From Branchinecta lynchi (taxonomy: Eukaryota; Arthropoda; Branchiopoda; Anostraca; Branchinectidae): DNA of 64,000 bases. This document shows, piece after piece, positions 48,939 to 58,176 of the stretch. The stretch spans positions 7,068,230 through 7,132,229 of the forward strand of contig JAKZAP010000012.1 of assembly GCA_023053575.1 (NCBI GenBank), in the 5' to 3' direction. The notes under the pieces are model-generated. The model did not search any database. It had not been told where the DNA came from and saw only the letters and a list, made by a program, of their open reading frames with translations. How positions within the stretch are numbered: position 1 is the stretch's first letter; each line of letters starts with the position of its first letter. The position numbers and the translations under genes were made by a program.

Positions 48939-51721
48939 TGTTCCTTGAGAACATCCAATGGGCCTCTGGGGCGCCGACCGTACAACATTTCAAAGGGGCT
49001 GAATCCACACGAAGCCTGGGGTGTTTCCCTGTATGCAAACAAGATGTAGGGAACCAGCCTGTCCCAGTCTTTCGCATTGTCCAAAGTGAACTTCTTGAGC
49101 AGCGATATCAGTGTGCCGTTGAGCCTCTCGACCAGGCCGTCAGTTTGAGGGTGGTACGGCGTAGTCTTTATGGCTTTTACACCCAGCATGGTGTACAGGG
49201 CCGCTAAACCTTTGGACAGAAAGTTACTGCCTTGATCAGTAAGGATTTCCTCCGGAACCCCTAAGCGGCAGAAACATTGCTCCAGTGCTTCGGCAATCTT
49301 GCGGGCATTTGTTGTTCTCAAAGGAAATACCTCCGGGTATCTCGTCCCGTAATCCGAATACACTAGCATGAACTTGAATCCGTTTCTGGAGGGAGTTAGT
49401 GGTCCAACTATGTCCATTGCTACTCTTCGAAAAGGCTCCGTAATGATGGGCATTTGAACCATCGGCACTCTTTCCTTAGGCTTGGCCTTTGCCGTGAGTT
49501 GACAGACCTCACAGGACCTGACGTAACGAGCCACGTCGTTTCTGAGAGCAGGCCAAAAGAAACGTTGCAGGATCCTGTCAGCAGTTCTCGCTCGTCCCGT
49601 GTGTCCGCTCATTGGGATATCATGACTGATACGGAGGACGGCTTTTCTACAAATCCGTGGAAGAACAAGTTGCCACTGCTCCGTGCCATCCAGCCTGGAT
49701 TCGCTGACTCGGTATAGTAACCCATCCGATATTTTGAATCCTTGTCCTTGGCTAGCCTTTTTCCAGCATCCTTCTAGGCTCTTATCGTCCGCTTGAAGTT
49801 TGCTCAACTGTTTAGCATTCAAGGTGGTTGGATCTTCATCACTCTCGGAAGCGTCTGTCTGCTCTCGTCTACGAACGTCCTTAGCCTTCCTTTTCTGTCG
49901 GCGACTCGTCGGTTCTTTCTGGGTGCTCTCTCCTATGTCTACATTGATCTGTGTGACGTCATTTTCCGGAATGTCTATTGACCTGTTGAACTGTTCTTCA
50001 TATGTTTGAGATCGAGTTGTCAGCAAGACTGCCGCTGCTGCGTCTTTTCCCCGAACTGCTGGTCGACATAGATCAAAGAATCTTGGAAAAGTATGTCCAA
50101 TGATGGCATCCACTGGAAGCGTGGGGCTTACAGCTACTTCGATCTCGCCCTTATAAACTTCTCCGTTCTGTCCAGCTGTGATATACACCTTGCGGACAGG
50201 ATAGGTTCTATGGTCCCCATGAACACAGCATATCCCAGTCTGATCTTTCCAGTTTTCTTCCTGGGACACGAACTTCTGGTGAACTATCGTTAAAGTAGCT
50301 CCGGAGTCTACCAGAATCTTGGCAGGTTTACCTTCGATTTCTCCGTAAAGTTGGAACTGTTGCTGCGGATTGACGTCTCTGCTTGGACTCCTGGCCAGCA
50401 TAGTTTCTTCCTTCTTCCTTGGAGCTCTGCAGTCCTTTGCTCTGTGACCTTTTCGTCCACAATTGTAACACGGGCCACTTGCATATTTGTGTGGCGCTGT
50501 TTTACTCTTTGCAGCTTCAGCCGACTGACCTTCGTCAGGCTTATCTGCTTCTGGCTTCGGCTTAGGAGGGACTGTCTTCTGCTTAGGAGGGCCCTGGAAT
50601 TTGGTCGTCTCACGCTCGTCTTTCCGTGCAAGGAAATAGCTCTCGGCAGTGCGGGACAGGTCTTCTAAGGTAGGATCCTTGAGCTCTCTTAACCGGATTC
50701 TGAGTTGTTCATTCTTTATCGAACTGATGTACTGTTCTACCACCAGTTTTCGGAGGATACCTTCTATGTAGCCTTGTAGATGAGCTACATTGGTGATGGT
50801 TTTGTAGTCACTGCAGTCTAACCACTTCAGCATCAATTGTTCCAGTTTGTTCCCGTAATCAGTGAAAGACTGATCAGTTTCTTTCGCGATTGTACGAAAA
50901 CGCTGCCGATATGTTTCGGAAGTAATCTGGAATCTTCTAAGGATTGTCTCCTTGACTCGGTCATAATTGTTGCTTTCGGTGGGCGGAACGAGGGCAGCCG
51001 CCTCAGCTGCTTTTCCGGAGAGTAGCGCCTGTAACCTGACTGCCCATGTTGTCTGGGGCCAGTTATTTTGGGTCGCTGCCCTTTCGAACATGGAAAGGTA
51101 CACGTCAATATCACTTCCTTCGATGTATTTAGCCACGTGAATGGTTGCTGTAGAAACAGTACTCGGGGTGCTCTGGATTGCTGCCTGGTTAGTCTGTACC
51201 GCTTGAACAAGCGGGGCAAACTGTGCTGTCCAGGACTCAATTTGTTGCCTGGTTGCTTCTCTTTCTGCTGCCATGGCCGATTGCATCGTTGTCTGCATGG
51301 CGCTGAGGTTGACTTCCATCGTTTTCTTCAACAACTCAACAATCTCGGCTTGATCCATCTTTCTTTCCTTGTCAGTAAGGTCTACAGCTGTCTTATTAGA
51401 ATCCTCGAAAGCGTCCTCGTAACTGGAATTGTCCAAGTTCAGCAAGTTGTCACAGCTTTGGAATAACTTGACTTCTTCTTTAGCCAGAGGCCTTACGACG
51501 GAGTTTTCCCAATCCGCGTCGTAACTGGAAACCTTGATATCTGGCGATGAAACTGATGAAGTTGTCTCACACCCTGGGTTTAGAGTGTATTTCTCGAAAA
51601 TTCGCTCAGAGATGGCTTCTTTTCGGGCAAGGCTCCTTGTTCTTGGTCCGCTTTTACGAATACCCGACGATCCTGGTTCGTCTGATTCGGCCTTTCCAGA
51701 ATTCGGACGGTTCTCTGGCAT
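48833..51721 (-). CDS. gag-protease-integrase polyprotein of the Gmr1-like element
   Basis: This frame of 962 codons starts at ATG 51721. Residues 1-195 are polar with acidic and coiled segments. Residues 195-370 form a retrotransposon capsid; its C-terminal part (about 269-366, SETYRQRF...LEQLMLKWL...VVEQYI) looks like a SCAN domain. A CCHC knuckle lies at C418-C421-H426-C431. The aspartic protease has DSGA at D472 and an IIGHTF motif near 540. A linker precedes the integrase zinc domain H700-H707-C737-C740, and the catalytic core has D770, D829 and E865 with the exact D-35-E spacing. All key residues seen are intact. The frame ends just after the core. The C-terminal integrase module continues in the next frame at 47097-48938, which overlaps by 106 bases and needs a -1 shift near 48841-48850. 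Confidence 0.92.
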   Translation of the reverse strand: MPENRPNSGKAESDEPGSSGIRKSGPRTRSLARKEAISERIFEKYTLNPGCETTSSVSSPDIKVSSYDADWENSVVRPLAKEEVKLFQSCDNLLNLDNSSYEDAFEDSNKTAVDLTDKERKMDQAEIVELLKKTMEVNLSAMQTTMQSAMAAEREATRQQIESWTAQFAPLVQAVQTNQAAIQSTPSTVSTATIHVAKYIEGSDIDVYLSMFERAATQNNWPQTTWAVRLQALLSGKAAEAAALVPPTESNNYDRVKETILRRFQITSETYRQRFRTIAKETDQSFTDYGNKLEQLMLKWLDCSDYKTITNVAHLQGYIEGILRKLVVEQYISSIKNEQLRIRLRELKDPTLEDLSRTAESYFLARKDERETTKFQGPPKQKTVPPKPKPEADKPDEGQSAEAAKSKTAPHKYASGPCYNCGRKGHRAKDCRAPRKKEETMLARSPSRDVNPQQQFQLYGEIEGKPAKILVDSGATLTIVHQKFVSQEENWKDQTGICCVHGDHRTYPVRKVYITAGQNGEVYKGEIEVAVSPTLPVDAIIGHTFPRFFDLCRPAVRGKDAAAAVLLTTRSQTYEEQFNRSIDIPENDVTQINVDIGESTQKEPTSRRQKRKAKDVRRREQTDASESDEDPTTLNAKQLSKLQADDKSLEGCWKKASQGQGFKISDGLLYRVSESRLDGTEQWQLVLPRICRKAVLRISHDIPMSGHTGRARTADRILQRFFWPALRNDVARYVRSCEVCQLTAKAKPKERVPMVQMPIITEPFRRVAMDIVGPLTPSRNGFKFMLVYSDYGTRYPEVFPLRTTNARKIAEALEQCFCRLGVPEEILTDQGSNFLSKGLAALYTMLGVKAIKTTPYHPQTDGLVERLNGTLISLLKKFTLDNAKDWDRLVPYILFAYRETPQASCGFSPFEMLYGRRPRGPLDVLKEQWESHTEKENDYQTTPVHHLLIVRERLQHIMERCM

Positions 51722-51792
51722 CCAGTCTTAATCTTGTGGTGAGTATATTCTCAGCCGCCACCAGAAGGTTCTGTAGATCTCCCAGTTGGATC

Positions 51793-52597
51793 TTGCTGTG
51801 AAGCGACTTGATTGTACTGACGCACGACCAATTTGCTGTGCAGCACTACCTCAATCACTTCGAAGCGACGTTTGTGTGCTATGAAGCACGACCGAAGTGC
51901 TGTGAAGCACGACCAGAGTGCTGTGAAGCACTTACTCAATCGCTTTGAAGCGACGTTTTTGTGCTGTAAAGCACGACCACAATCGCTTTGAAGCGACGTT
52001 TATGTGCTGTGAAGCACGACCAAATTGCTGTGAAGCACGACCAGAGTGCTGTGAAGCACTAGCTCAATCGCTTTTAAGCGACGTTTGTGTGCTGTGAAGC
52101 ACGACCACAATCGCTTTGAAGCGAAGTTTGTGTGCTGTGAAGCACCACCGGAGTGCTGTGAAGCACGACCAGAGTGCTGTGAAGCACTTACTCAATCGCT
52201 TTGAAGCGACGTTTGTGTGCTGTGAAGCACGACCGAAGTGCTGTGAAGCACGGCCAGAGTGCTGTGAAGCACTACCTCAGTCGCTTTGAAGCGACGTTTT
52301 TGTGTGCTGTGAAGCACGACCAGAGTGCTGTGAAGCACTACCTCAATCGCTTTGAAGCGACGTTTGTGTGCTGTGAAGCACGACCGAAGTGCTGTGAAGC
52401 ACGACCAGAGTGCTGTGAAGCACTACCTCAATAGCTTTGAAGCGACGTTTGTGTGCTGTGAAGCACGACCGAAGTACTGTGAAGCACGACCAGAGTGCTA
52501 TGAAGCACGACCTAAATCGCTCTGAAGCAATTTTTTATGCGCTCTAAAGCACGACCTAAATCGCTCTGAAGCAATTTTTTATGCGCTCTAAAGCACG
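51793..52597 (-). repeat. phased hairpin array in the retrotransposon leader
   Basis: This array has about 38 short palindromes of two types. Plus-strand consensus sequences are GTGCTGTGAAGCAC (stem GTGCT/AGCAC) and TCGCTTTGAAGCGA (stem TCGCT/AGCGA). Start-to-start spacing is 21 nt almost throughout (14-nt hairpin plus 7-nt spacer), with 22 nt before each TCGC type. A common higher-order unit is one TCGC hairpin followed by three GTGC hairpins, about 85 nt. In the element-sense RNA the hairpins are GUGCU-UCAC-AGCAC and UCGCU-UCAA-AGCGA. The two outer base pairs swap between types while pairing is kept. The array lies between the primer-binding site and gag. The LTR-proximal end (52517-52597) is two copies of a degenerate 43-nt pair; the gag-proximal units are also degenerate. 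Open frames across it are a by-product of the 21-nt period. Confidence 0.93.
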
Positions 52598-52742
52598 ACC
52601 AAAATGCCAATACTGAGTTGAACTGCTACTGTATAATCGTTAAACCTTGATTGATTTCACAAATCGGGCCTTATTAGGTTTACTTTCGTAATTAATAAGT
52701 TTACGTTTAGTCTCTAAAATTGTCAAATTTATGCCAGTAAAA

Positions 52743-52758
52743 TCGCACTTCGACACCA
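52743..52758 (-). promoter_or_regulatory. candidate primer-binding site
   Basis: Two bases inside the 5' LTR the sense strand reads TGGTGTCGAAGTGCGA. It starts with the TGG expected to pair with a tRNA CCA end. I could not assign the tRNA from memory. Confidence 0.6.
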
Positions 52759-52760
52759 CT

Positions 52761-53052
52761 TGTCAGAGATTGGTTCAATAGTCTGAAGAAAATTAAGTTT
52801 TACTGGCAAAAAAAAATTAACACTTAACTCAAATGGTACTTAACCGTTTAACCTTATTATGTCACGAATATACGACTATCAAAATAACTTCACTGACTGT
52901 TCTGGTCGAGCGTTCACAATGGAATGAATTTCGAATTCATTTTTCCTTACTTCTCTCATCGCCCGGCATTAGCATCGCTGCCGGCGCTGCGAGGGGCTAC
53001 TCGTCCATTATCACACACGTAACACAAGGTGTTGATTAATCAAATCACGACA
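52761..53052 (-). repeat. 5' LTR of the Gmr1-like element
   Basis: Read on the minus strand it starts TGTCGTGATT and ends CTCTGACA. It matches the repeat at 46233-46523 throughout except one extra A in a homopolymer. It should hold the promoter and polyadenylation signals; a TATA-like GTATATTC and an AATAAG-type motif are visible in the sense strand, but neither is proven. Confidence 0.93.
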
Positions 53053-53340
53053 CCCCCCCTACCCAACTCCTCCATAGCTGTCGAGTCCAGTTCGGACTTC
53101 AAATCGAACATCAGAGATATGTCATTTATTCAGGTATTAAGTTTCATTTCAATCTGATCACCCGTTCGAAAGTTACACACCACTGATTTTCCGGACCCTC
53201 CCCCCCCCCCCCAGATGATCGGATCGGGAAACTGATTATTGCCAGGTTGGTTCGGTCGGGTCCCTGATATGCCTGCCAAGTTTCATCATCCTAGCACCCC
53301 ATAATCTATATCAACCCCTACTAAGGTTCAACAACATATT
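53053..53340 (-). repeat. satellite-like repeat, right of the LTR element
   Basis: Continues the same repeat family (GATCACCCGTTCGAAAGTTA, GGATCGGGAAACTGATTATT, GCCTGCCAAGTTTCATCATC). Confidence 0.6.
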
Positions 53341-53362
53341 ATACCAACCCCTTCGACCTTGA

Positions 53363-53820
53363 ATTGGCCATATTCCTGTTCAGCGCTTCCAAGCGGACTA
53401 GTTTCTGTTAATCCCCCATGCCTCACCGTCATTATTTGGATCAGACATGGTAAACTAGATCCACAGGTTAGTAAGTGGAAAACCTGTCATCGGTGTCCCA
53501 GGTATTGGAGGTTTTGCATACGTTTCAGCAGCAGAAAGTGAAAGTGACCCATTACCCTATGGATTCGACTTTTTACTATGTCTGAACCAACACTTGTGTA
53601 GACATAGTAAAAAGTCAAATCCATAGGGTAGTGGGTCACTTTCCCTTTCTGCTGCTAAAACATATGTAAAACCTCCATTACCTGGGACAGAGATGACAGG
53701 TTTTCCACTCACTAACCTGTGGATCTATTTTGCCATGTCTGATCCAAGTAATGACGGTGAGGCATGGGGGATTAACAGAAACTAGTCCGCTTGGAAGCGC
53801 TGAACAGGAATATGGCCAAT
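53363..53820. repeat. large fold-back palindrome, about 221-bp arms
   Basis: Arms 53363-53583 and 53600-53820 are near-perfect inverted copies around a 16-nt loop. Outer ends are ATTGGCCATATTCCTGTTCA and its complement; inner ends are CTATGTCT and AGACATAG. Shorter relatives at 1930-2265 and 14690-15005. Confidence 0.92.
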
Positions 53821-54197
53821 TGCTCTAGCTCTCTCCGAACGAATTCAAGCAAAGAATGACTCATCCAGGAGCAGAGCTATACTAGTGTGAAGAAAGGGGT
53901 AGCGGTTTGACAAAAACTAGAAAAAGTGTTTCAAGAGATTTCAGGTGTCCCCCTTCAGTCCCGCTCCCCCGAATTTGACAATGAACATCCAAGACACTTG
54001 TTCTTGATACCTGTCAAGTTTATTGCACGCCCGATTATCCGTTCCAAAGTTATGAATGTTACTAATTTCCGGATTCCCCATCTTGCCACTCCGCCATTGA
54101 TGGTCGGAGGAGAGGGGAAGTGATTATATCCAATAATAATATATCTGTCTATCAGTTCACTACTTACAGATTATATCCAAATTAATCCGGTTGGGTC

Positions 54198-54896
54198 CAG
54201 TCTAGTACACTAGCCCCATTTCAGGCACGGTGCTCAAACGTCTAGCACCATGCCTGGGTGCTAGACATTCAAGCACTGTACCTTGGATTTCATGTATGGT
54301 GCATGGATTTCAGTATACAGTGCATACAGAAAGACACAGTTTCTGTCATCACAACTGAGCACCGACTCGGACAGGGCTGAAATTACTACTATGAATTAGA
54401 GAAATCACAGACAATTCTTTATATATTTTTCACAACAAAAACAAAAGGGCTCTAATGATGATGGAGGTGAAAAACCTAACAGCACCCTATCTATTTTCCA
54501 TGTATTTTCCCTATCTATTCCCCAAGAGCCAATATTCTGGTTGGCTGCTAGGTAGAAAAAGCTAAGGCACAGGACACTTTGTATGCAAAACCCTTGACTA
54601 TGTAGAAAAGGAAAGGAGGTTTTTCACATCTGTCATCAGCCGAGCCCTTTTGTTTTTGTTGTGAAAAATATATAAAGGATTGTCTTTGATTTCTCTAATT
54701 CATGGTAGTAATTTCAGCCCTGTCCGAGCTGGTGCTCAGTTGTTATGACAGAAACTGTGTTTTGATGTATACACTGTATACTGAAATCCATGCACCATAC
54801 ATGAAATCCAAGGTACTGTGCTTGAATGTCTAGCACCCAGGCATGGTGCTAGACGTTTGAGCACCGTGCCTTAAAAGGGGCTAGTGTACTAGACTG
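54198..54896. mobile_element. 699-bp hAT-type element with about 280-bp inverted repeats
   Basis: Ends CAGTCTAGTACACTAGCCCC and its near complement. Perfect 8-bp duplication GTTGGGTC (54190-54197 and 54897-54904). Arms run to about 54478 and from about 54616; the unique centre is about 140 bp. It is inserted in a satellite-like repeat. No open frame of note. Confidence 0.88.
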
Positions 54897-55225
54897 GTTG
54901 GGTCCCTGATATGCGTGCCAAGTTTTATCGTCCTAGGCGTTGTGGAAGTGCCCAAACTAGCAAAATGCGGACAGACATTACGATCGCTATATGGCACTTG
55001 AATAAGCTCAAGTGCCATGAAAAATAAGTACAGGAACCTCCATCTCCCTATCTCTGTAATACGACCATGCGGAGTCAAATAGATCCCCGATGCCCTGCCC
55101 GATACACCCTTCGTAAAATTTCTTCCAGGTTCGTTCTTTTTGGCCGCTAGATGCGCTTGCATTAAGTTAACAATGACAAGTTACTTCTTGGTGTACTTAG
55201 TCAGGTTTGTTTGACTATTTTCTGT

Positions 55226-55555
55226 TCATAGAGCCTTAGGTCTAGCCATTTTCAAAACTGATTCAATTTCCTCTGCGTCTATTTGTGCTCTACGAATTAT
55301 GCTCTGCAAAACTTCTTCAAGTCTGTCAATTCTGGCTTCTGACTTCCAAGCTGGTTGACTTTTCCACGGGGCGAAAGCGAGACAGGTATGTACCGAAAGC
55401 TGAATATGACATTATATTTTGGAGAGCTCCGCGGAACTCTTCGCTACCCTAGTTCCAGAAAACAAAGACTCCCAAATAAGACTATCGTATGTCAAACAAG
55501 TCAAGTTTCGAGGAGAATACCTTGCATTGAATTTAAGAAGTTGAATTTACTTACG
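55226..55555 (-). CDS. candidate terminal exons of an unrecognised gene
   Basis: The donor AAAC|GTAAGT (55555|55554) and acceptor CATATTCAG|CTT (55400|55399) bound a 155-base intron. The last exon (55226-55399) has 57 codons then TGA. In the frame continuing from the upstream exon it contains a clean amphipathic stretch, RIDRLEEVLQSIIRRAQIDA, and ends KMARPKAL. The upstream exon could start at an ATG only ten codons before the donor, so the true 5' end is unclear. No poly(A) signal was obvious. I do not recognise the product; it may be a small host gene or the end of a mobile-element ORF. Confidence 0.3.
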
Positions 55556-56509
55556 TTTGTTTGGTTCTGGACGATTATCAACATTCATGAGCATGGTCTA
55601 GAGGTGCTTGTTGAAATCAGATTCAAAATCTCATTTCTCGTTAAATTTGACGCTGGGGAGCGCTGAAGTGTCGTTTTCAAAGATTTTGGACATATCCCGA
55701 CACCGGTGCGAAAACGCTGCCATCTATTGTTACTAGCGATTTCTGTTCGTGATTTCTGAGTATATCGTTCCATTTTTTGCACTTGGGATTGAGGCAAAGA
55801 AATGATATGAGATTTCCCTCATAAATTTTAAAAGTTTCCTCATGCTAAATAAATTAGAGCTTATCCTTTGCTCCCTTCTAAGTGCTGATATTAAGGCAAA
55901 AAAGTCAACTTCTGAACTACTACAGATATAAAAAAAAAAAAATATACGGCGATCGATAGCCCTTGATGAGCTAATCAGAGTATTTGTCATCCGTTTTCTG
56001 GTACAAAATTTCTTCATGAGATGCACCATTTTCCGACGGGTGTGGTAAGGTAGTTTCGACGGGTGTGGTAAGGTACACACTGAAACAAACAATTATAGGG
56101 GACTTGTAAGTAACAATCGGCTGTCAGTCCATAATTATCTTCGACGACAAGGGGCTTGCAACTTTTGCTAGTTGGTGTAGGCTACCTATTATTCTTTCCG
56201 GTGTATTGGATGTCTATCATGTCGAGAGACTACTAAAATCGGGAAAGCTTGAGCTAACGCTTTTAACCCCTTCGCACACGATTTTTTTCCTCGTGAGATA
56301 AAATTCTGCCGGTGCTTGAAACTTACAAGTCTAGACCTAAGTAGGCTTGGAGATTTGTCTTAGAATTATCCTATCACTCCAAGGGTCTTTCTAGGACTGT
56401 CCTTGTCTGAGGACACCGTGCTGCAGTTAGTGTAATTCAGCTAGACTCTAACATACGACAGATACAAAAGAGTGATTCTACTTTGAATGGAATTCAACAA
56501 AGCACTCTC

Positions 56510-57006
56510 TATCTTTGACGTTGCTTAGTGGGACTTTACATTTCGAGCACAAGGTGCGGTTTCCATTACTCATGGCCTGTTTTTGCAACGATTCTGATTA
56601 GAAGTCTTTTCAGGCCAATGGCTAGTCTGGTCAAACCTGGCACTTTTCAGTTTTCCCATGTCAGACGAAAATTCAATTCCGCTTTGTCGGCGGCATCAGG
56701 AAATCTCCCTCGTCTGCTTGGGGTGGAAAAAGCTGCGTGAACCAGTGCCTCTGCGATCCCGAGGCGAAAGGACAAAAGATAATGTCAATTTTTCTTCACA
56801 GCTCTTTCACATTCGCAGTCACTGATATACTCCAGCCATGAGTTGCACACGGCCACATCTACCATGTGAAAAAACATTCTCAGAGTCCACTTCCTTGACC
56901 TGATGAAAGTCCGGTATAGTGACAGCAGATTATCGACCTTGTCAACCCCACCCATGCTAGGGTTGTATTTTGTTTACAATCTGAGACATATTGTAAACAG
57001 TATCAA
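56510..57006 (-). pseudogene. piggyBac transposase remnant
   Basis: Read leftward from about 57006 the frame gives YNM-SQIVNK, then, after a one-base shift, YNPSMGGVDKVDN, LYRTFIRSRKWTLRMFFH and VDVAVCNSWLEY. This is the signature C-terminal part of piggyBac transposases; the D of MGGVD is the third catalytic aspartate. Farther left (about 56660-56516) HWPEK...NQNRCKN and, one frame over, LCSKCK match the C-terminal cysteine-rich domain. Stops (for example after AVKKN) and at least two frameshifts make it non-functional. The sequence immediately right of the LINE (from 60960) continues with QYIEV before a stop, showing that the LINE split the gene. Confidence 0.82.
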
Positions 57007-57102
57007 TCAGTCTTTTGACCTGTTAAGACCGATTTCGTACCTGTGCTCTGAAAAGGATTACTACCTGAGTTAATCGGACCCTCTTGTTGGCTGCTTGACA
57101 GC

Positions 57103-58176
57103 ATGGTGAGCGATGAACTTGTTTATTCGCCGATCTTGAACTTTTTGCAATTCAGCCTTGCGAATGGAGCTGACGATTCGGAAATTATTCGGATGGCTGC
57201 GGAATTTTTTGATTCTGCATCTGTGTCAAGTGCAAAGACAGCCTTTTGGACTAAGATGCTGCCGGATGAACCATGTCCGAGACGCTCGGGAGCTAAGGCT
57301 TCAATAAGTCATATCCGAGATATTATCGATCAACTGCGGAAGTTTGATGATGCTGATACGACTATGCCTACCTACGTGATAAAGTCTCCAACTGAGGTTC
57401 CAACCGTCCCTGCTGTGGCTTTCTCCCATCTCTCGTCACAAATGAATAGAGTGGAGCAAGTTTTGAATACAGTTTCCAATAGACTTGAGTCATATGATCT
57501 ACATTTTCCGCAGCTGCCAAACCCCATCGTTCCTAAGGAATCTGCCACAGTCATTATATCTAATGTACCCGATTCGCTGAACGACCCCTTAAAGCGAAAG
57601 GAATTGCTCGATAAAATTACCGGACACGAGTCTATCCATAGCTTGCGCCCCCTGAGCGACAAGTGGGTGGTCAACATTGATAAACCAGCTGCTACCGATT
57701 TTTGTTCGTCCATCTCGGGTGTCTTAGCGGAATCTCAGGCCAAAATTGTGTCAAAGAAGTTTTTTGGGGTTGTAAAAGGAGTCTCTGTTGACCTGGATAC
57801 TTCGGAGCTCCTCTCCGAGCCCGGTATAAGCAATGCAGTGAGACTTGGAACTTCTACCGCTGTGAAGGTCGAGTTTAATAATCTCAGTGCGAAAGCTCGC
57901 ATATTGAAGGAAGGGCTCAAACTGGGCTACGAATTTATCCGTGTGTTTGACTTCACTGAGACCCCACGTTGCTGCTTTAACTGCAGGTCTCCCAGTCACG
58001 TGAAGTCGGCCTGCAGCAGCGTTACTCCTAAATGTGCGATTTGTGCGGGGCCCCACATCTCAACCAAGGAATCCCCCTGTCGTCTATCTGCTAAGTGTGC
58101 CAATTGCAGCGAAAATCACGTCTCTTTCAGTCTCAAATGCCGTGTTCTGCAGAGTGTCTTGTCCAGCAAGAAATAA
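57103..58176 (+). CDS. LINE ORF1 nucleic-acid-binding protein
   Basis: This protein has 357 residues. The N-terminal 130 residues are mostly helical and polar. About 145-285 shows an RRM-like segment (ATVIISNVPD; WVVNID; AVKVEFNNLSAKARIL). Three zinc knuckles follow: C291-C294-H299-C304, C311-C314-H318-C326 and C332-C335-H339-C346. This is the usual ORF1 plan of Jockey/I/CR1-type LINEs, a chaperone that coats the element RNA. The stop codon TAA overlaps the start of ORF2 as TAATG, so the two proteins are probably made by termination-reinitiation from one bicistronic RNA. Confidence 0.87.
   Translation: MVSDELVYSPILNFLQFSLANGADDSEIIRMAAEFFDSASVSSAKTAFWTKMLPDEPCPRRSGAKASISHIRDIIDQLRKFDDADTTMPTYVIKSPTEVPTVPAVAFSHLSSQMNRVEQVLNTVSNRLESYDLHFPQLPNPIVPKESATVIISNVPDSLNDPLKRKELLDKITGHESIHSLRPLSDKWVVNIDKPAATDFCSSISGVLAESQAKIVSKKFFGVVKGVSVDLDTSELLSEPGISNAVRLGTSTAVKVEFNNLSAKARILKEGLKLGYEFIRVFDFTETPRCCFNCRSPSHVKSACSSVTPKCAICAGPHISTKESPCRLSAKCANCSENHVSFSLKCRVLQSVLSSKK

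Larger units (their letters stand above)
46233..53052 (-). mobile_element. Gmr1-like Ty3/Gypsy LTR retrotransposon, 6.8 kb
   Basis: The element is flanked by two direct repeats of 291 and 292 bp with TG...CA ends. Inside are a purine-rich tract next to the 3' LTR, a candidate primer-binding site next to the 5' LTR, and three minus-strand frames. The domain order is gag, protease, integrase, reverse transcriptase, RNase H, then a second integrase-type zinc domain. Ordinary Gypsy has RT-RH before integrase. Integrase before RT in a Ty3/Gypsy relative defines the Gmr1-like group, first described from deuterostomes. Flanking bases are CCCCC on both sides, consistent with a 5-bp target duplication within a C-run, but that is low complexity. 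The element sits inside a repeat similar to the 24255-25700 array. The only LTR difference seen is one base in an A-run, so insertion is recent. Confidence 0.9.

Noticed and set aside
52201..52434. Open frame of 77 codons across the hairpin array
   Set aside because: A by-product of the 21-nt repeat period; the peptide just repeats and is antisense to the element.
52201..52600. CRISPR-like array of palindromic repeats
   Set aside because: Repeats lie in a eukaryotic LTR-element leader; spacers are 7-8 nt and near-identical.
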